From NCBI RefSeq assembly GCF_937859865.1, contig NZ_CALMAT010000033.1, positions 2,789-53,930 on the forward strand: a stretch of DNA of 51,142 nucleotides, in the 5' to 3' direction. Under the pieces are notes generated by a model. The model did no database searches, was not told the origin of the DNA, and was given only the letters and a program-made list of their open reading frames with translations. The DNA is from an uncultured Mucilaginibacter sp. (GTDB taxonomy: Bacteria; Bacteroidota; Bacteroidia; Sphingobacteriales; Sphingobacteriaceae). This document shows positions 50,149 to 51,142 of the stretch, piece after piece. The translations under genes and the position numbers were made by a program. Each line of letters begins with the position of its first letter. The stretch's first letter is position 1.

Positions 50149-50173
50149 AATGCTTCTTTTATGCCCTAAAAAA
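50149..50173 (-). repeat. Single dispersed motif, GAAGCAT subtype
   Basis: AATGCTTCTTTTA, TGCCC, TAAAAAA, with a partial inverted neighbour CATAAAAGAAT at 50133-50143. It ends 1 bp before the rfaE2 stop. Confidence 0.8.
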
Positions 50174-50671
50174 CTATAAACTTTCTTTGATCTTTTTGAT
50201 GATGTTGGTACTCGAACTGTTGTCCAAATAATTGATTAGTTCCACTTTTCCGCCATGGTTGATCACCCAATCAGCACCGGCAATATCTTCTACGCGGTAA
50301 TCGCCGCCTTTAACCAAAACATCCGGACTGACTGCCCGGATCAGTTTTTCGGGCGTGTCTTCTTCAAAAATGATAACCGCATCAATAAAGTGCATGGATG
50401 CCAACAGCAAAGCACGGCCGTCTTCATTTTGTATCGGCCGGTTTGCGCCTTTTAACCTTCGAATAGAAGCATCCGAATTTACGCCGACAATTAAACGGTT
50501 GCCAAAAGAAGCGGCACCCGCCAAACTGATGACATGGCCGGCGTGCAAAATATCAAAACAACCATTGGTAAAAACAATTTTTTGCGACATGAGCCGCCAG
50601 GTAACCAACGCGTTTTGCAACTGATTAACATTCAGGATTTTTTTTTTGATAACGGCTAATTTGTCAAGCAT
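50174..50671 (-). CDS. rfaE2: Heptose-1-phosphate nucleotidyltransferase, RfaE2/HldE C-terminal type
   Basis: A 165-residue cytidylyltransferase-like enzyme that attaches the nucleotide to D-glycero-beta-D-manno-heptose 1-phosphate for LPS inner core. Signatures are [20 protein letters not shown] (HxGH nucleotide-binding site), [68 protein letters not shown] and STNIIKKI. It corresponds to the separate C-terminal domain of E. coli HldE. The start codon is 3 bp from the panD stop on the same strand, so it is in one unit with panC-panD. This supports a heptose-containing LPS. Confidence 0.92.
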   Translation of the reverse strand: MLDKLAVIKKKILNVNQLQNALVTWRLMSQKIVFTNGCFDILHAGHVISLAGAASFGNRLIVGVNSDASIRRLKGANRPIQNEDGRALLLASMHFIDAVIIFEEDTPEKLIRAVSPDVLVKGGDYRVEDIAGADWVINHGGKVELINYLDNSSSTNIIKKIKESL

Positions 50672-50674
50672 TTT

Positions 50675-51022
50675 CTAAATCAATTTATTATCGGCGTCCG
50701 GGAAAACCAGGATTGGCTCGTAAACTTTCGCTTCTTCCATCGGCAAAAAACCGTACGACATGATGATCACAATATCGCCAACCTGCGCCAAACGCGCCGT
50801 TGCACCGTTCAAGCAAACCATGCCCGAGCCGCGTGCTCCTTTTATCGCATAAGTTTCAAAACGCGCACCATTGTTGTTGTTCACAATTTGCACACGCTCG
50901 TTGGCAATAATATTGGCCGCGTCCATCAAATCTTCATCAATGGTAATGCTGCCCACATAGTTAAGTTCGGCCTGCGTTATTTTTACCCGGTGAATTTTTG
51001 ATTTTAATAGTTGAATAACCAT
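50675..51022 (-). CDS. panD: Aspartate 1-decarboxylase precursor
   Basis: A 115-residue PanD, which makes beta-alanine for pantothenate and Co[37 protein letters not shown] contains the self-cleavage site Gly24-Ser25 (YVGSITID), where Ser25 becomes the pyruvoyl group. [48 protein letters not shown] and the C-terminus are all family-typical. The ATG at 51022 is used; a TTG six bases upstream would add two residues only. It lies between panC and rfaE2. Confidence 0.97.
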   Translation of the reverse strand: MVIQLLKSKIHRVKITQAELNYVGSITIDEDLMDAANIIANERVQIVNNNNGARFETYAIKGARGSGMVCLNGATARLAQVGDIVIIMSYGFLPMEEAKVYEPILVFPDADNKLI

Positions 51023-51067
51023 ACACAAAGGTAGTATTGATTTATGATTTATTGCGAATGCCGATTT

Positions 51068-51142
51068 TCAACCTAAAATCATATTATCAATCAACCGCGT
51101 TTGGCCAACTTTAGCTGCAACCAAGGCGATTGTTCCTTTTTC
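51068..51142 (-). CDS. panC: Pantothenate synthetase, C-terminal end (5' part outside window)
   Basis: The last 24 codons are EKGTIALVAAKVGQTRLIDN, then MILG and stop (TGA, complement at 51068-51070). The ending VAAKxGxTRLIDN is characteristic of PanC, which joins pantoate and beta-alanine. The gene is cut by the window edge. It is followed by panD 45 bp downstream, as usual in Bacteroidota. Confidence is good despite the short piece, because both the motif and the neighbour fit. Confidence 0.85.
   Translation of the reverse strand, partial: EKGTIALVAAKVGQTRLIDNMILG

Noticed and set aside
1-51142. tRNA or rRNA genes, complete transposases or integrases
   Set aside because: No cloverleaf with TTCRANYC, no rRNA segment, and no DDE or tyrosine-recombinase motif was recognised in any frame.

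Overview
The window is a chromosomal stretch of roughly 40% GC from a member of the Bacteroidota, most likely of the Sphingobacteriaceae type (Pedobacter/Mucilaginibacter-like; this is inference). Pointers are the gene families: DUF4369-type TlpA thioredoxins, an OmpA protein with thrombospondin-3-like calcium repeats, a long SecA with a C-terminal zinc motif, an IF-2 with a long Pro/Ala/Gln/Asn linker, TANNTTTG-like promoter boxes, and the panC-panD-rfaE2 neighbourhood. No rRNA, tRNA, CRISPR array or transposase was seen.

Layout. 1-13.1 kb is housekeeping: the asnS 3' end, a GNAT acetyltransferase, a secreted protein, an M20 amidohydrolase overlapping a SPOR protein, secA, a DUF433/DUF5615 toxin-antitoxin pair, purD, a TlpA-like lipid-side redox protein, an arginase-fold protein and an NAD-dependent epimerase. 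13.3-21.7 kb is AT-rich surface-glycan DNA: two acyltransferases, four family-2 glycosyltransferases and an O-antigen-type ABC ATPase. 22.0-34.9 kb returns to housekeeping: thioesterase, SerB-SerA-like fusion, MFS exporter, M28 peptidase, recG, a small membrane protein with ridA, ompA-like, pepP, a RelE/ParE module with a frameshifted toxin, and an MsbA-like exporter. 35.0-42.5 kb is a second glycan block: four glycosyltransferases, an acyltransferase and, between two paralogous glycosyltransferases, a secreted MACPF (pore-forming) lipoprotein. 42.8-51.1 kb holds infB-nusA-rimP, a small membrane protein, a second TlpA-like protein, rfaE2, panD and the panC 3' end.

The strongest unexplained signal is a very abundant DNA motif of about 25 bp: AATTTTTA, five or six variable bases, then TAAAAGAAGCAT. 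A second subtype ends in TAAAAACAGTAT. I located more than 30 intergenic copies and about 15 exact or near copies inside conserved genes (asnS, GNAT, purD, the epimerase, recG and others), on both strands and in more than one reading frame. That is about one copy per kilobase. Density, use in coding DNA and frequent inverted pairing resemble the DNA uptake sequences of Neisseria and Haemophilus; a dispersed palindromic mobile unit is the main alternative. In the glycan blocks, inverted pairs of the motif sit inside larger elements of about 155 bp whose outer arms read GCCTGTTTAAATT. These fill nearly every boundary between glycan genes and could be recombination points for cassette exchange.

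The second notable item is the MACPF lipoprotein inside the glycan locus. In gut Bacteroides, MACPF antimicrobial toxins (BSAPs) are co-inherited with glycosyltransferase genes that change the surface glycan and so give self-protection. The arrangement here suggests a similar attack-and-immunity island in another branch of the phylum.
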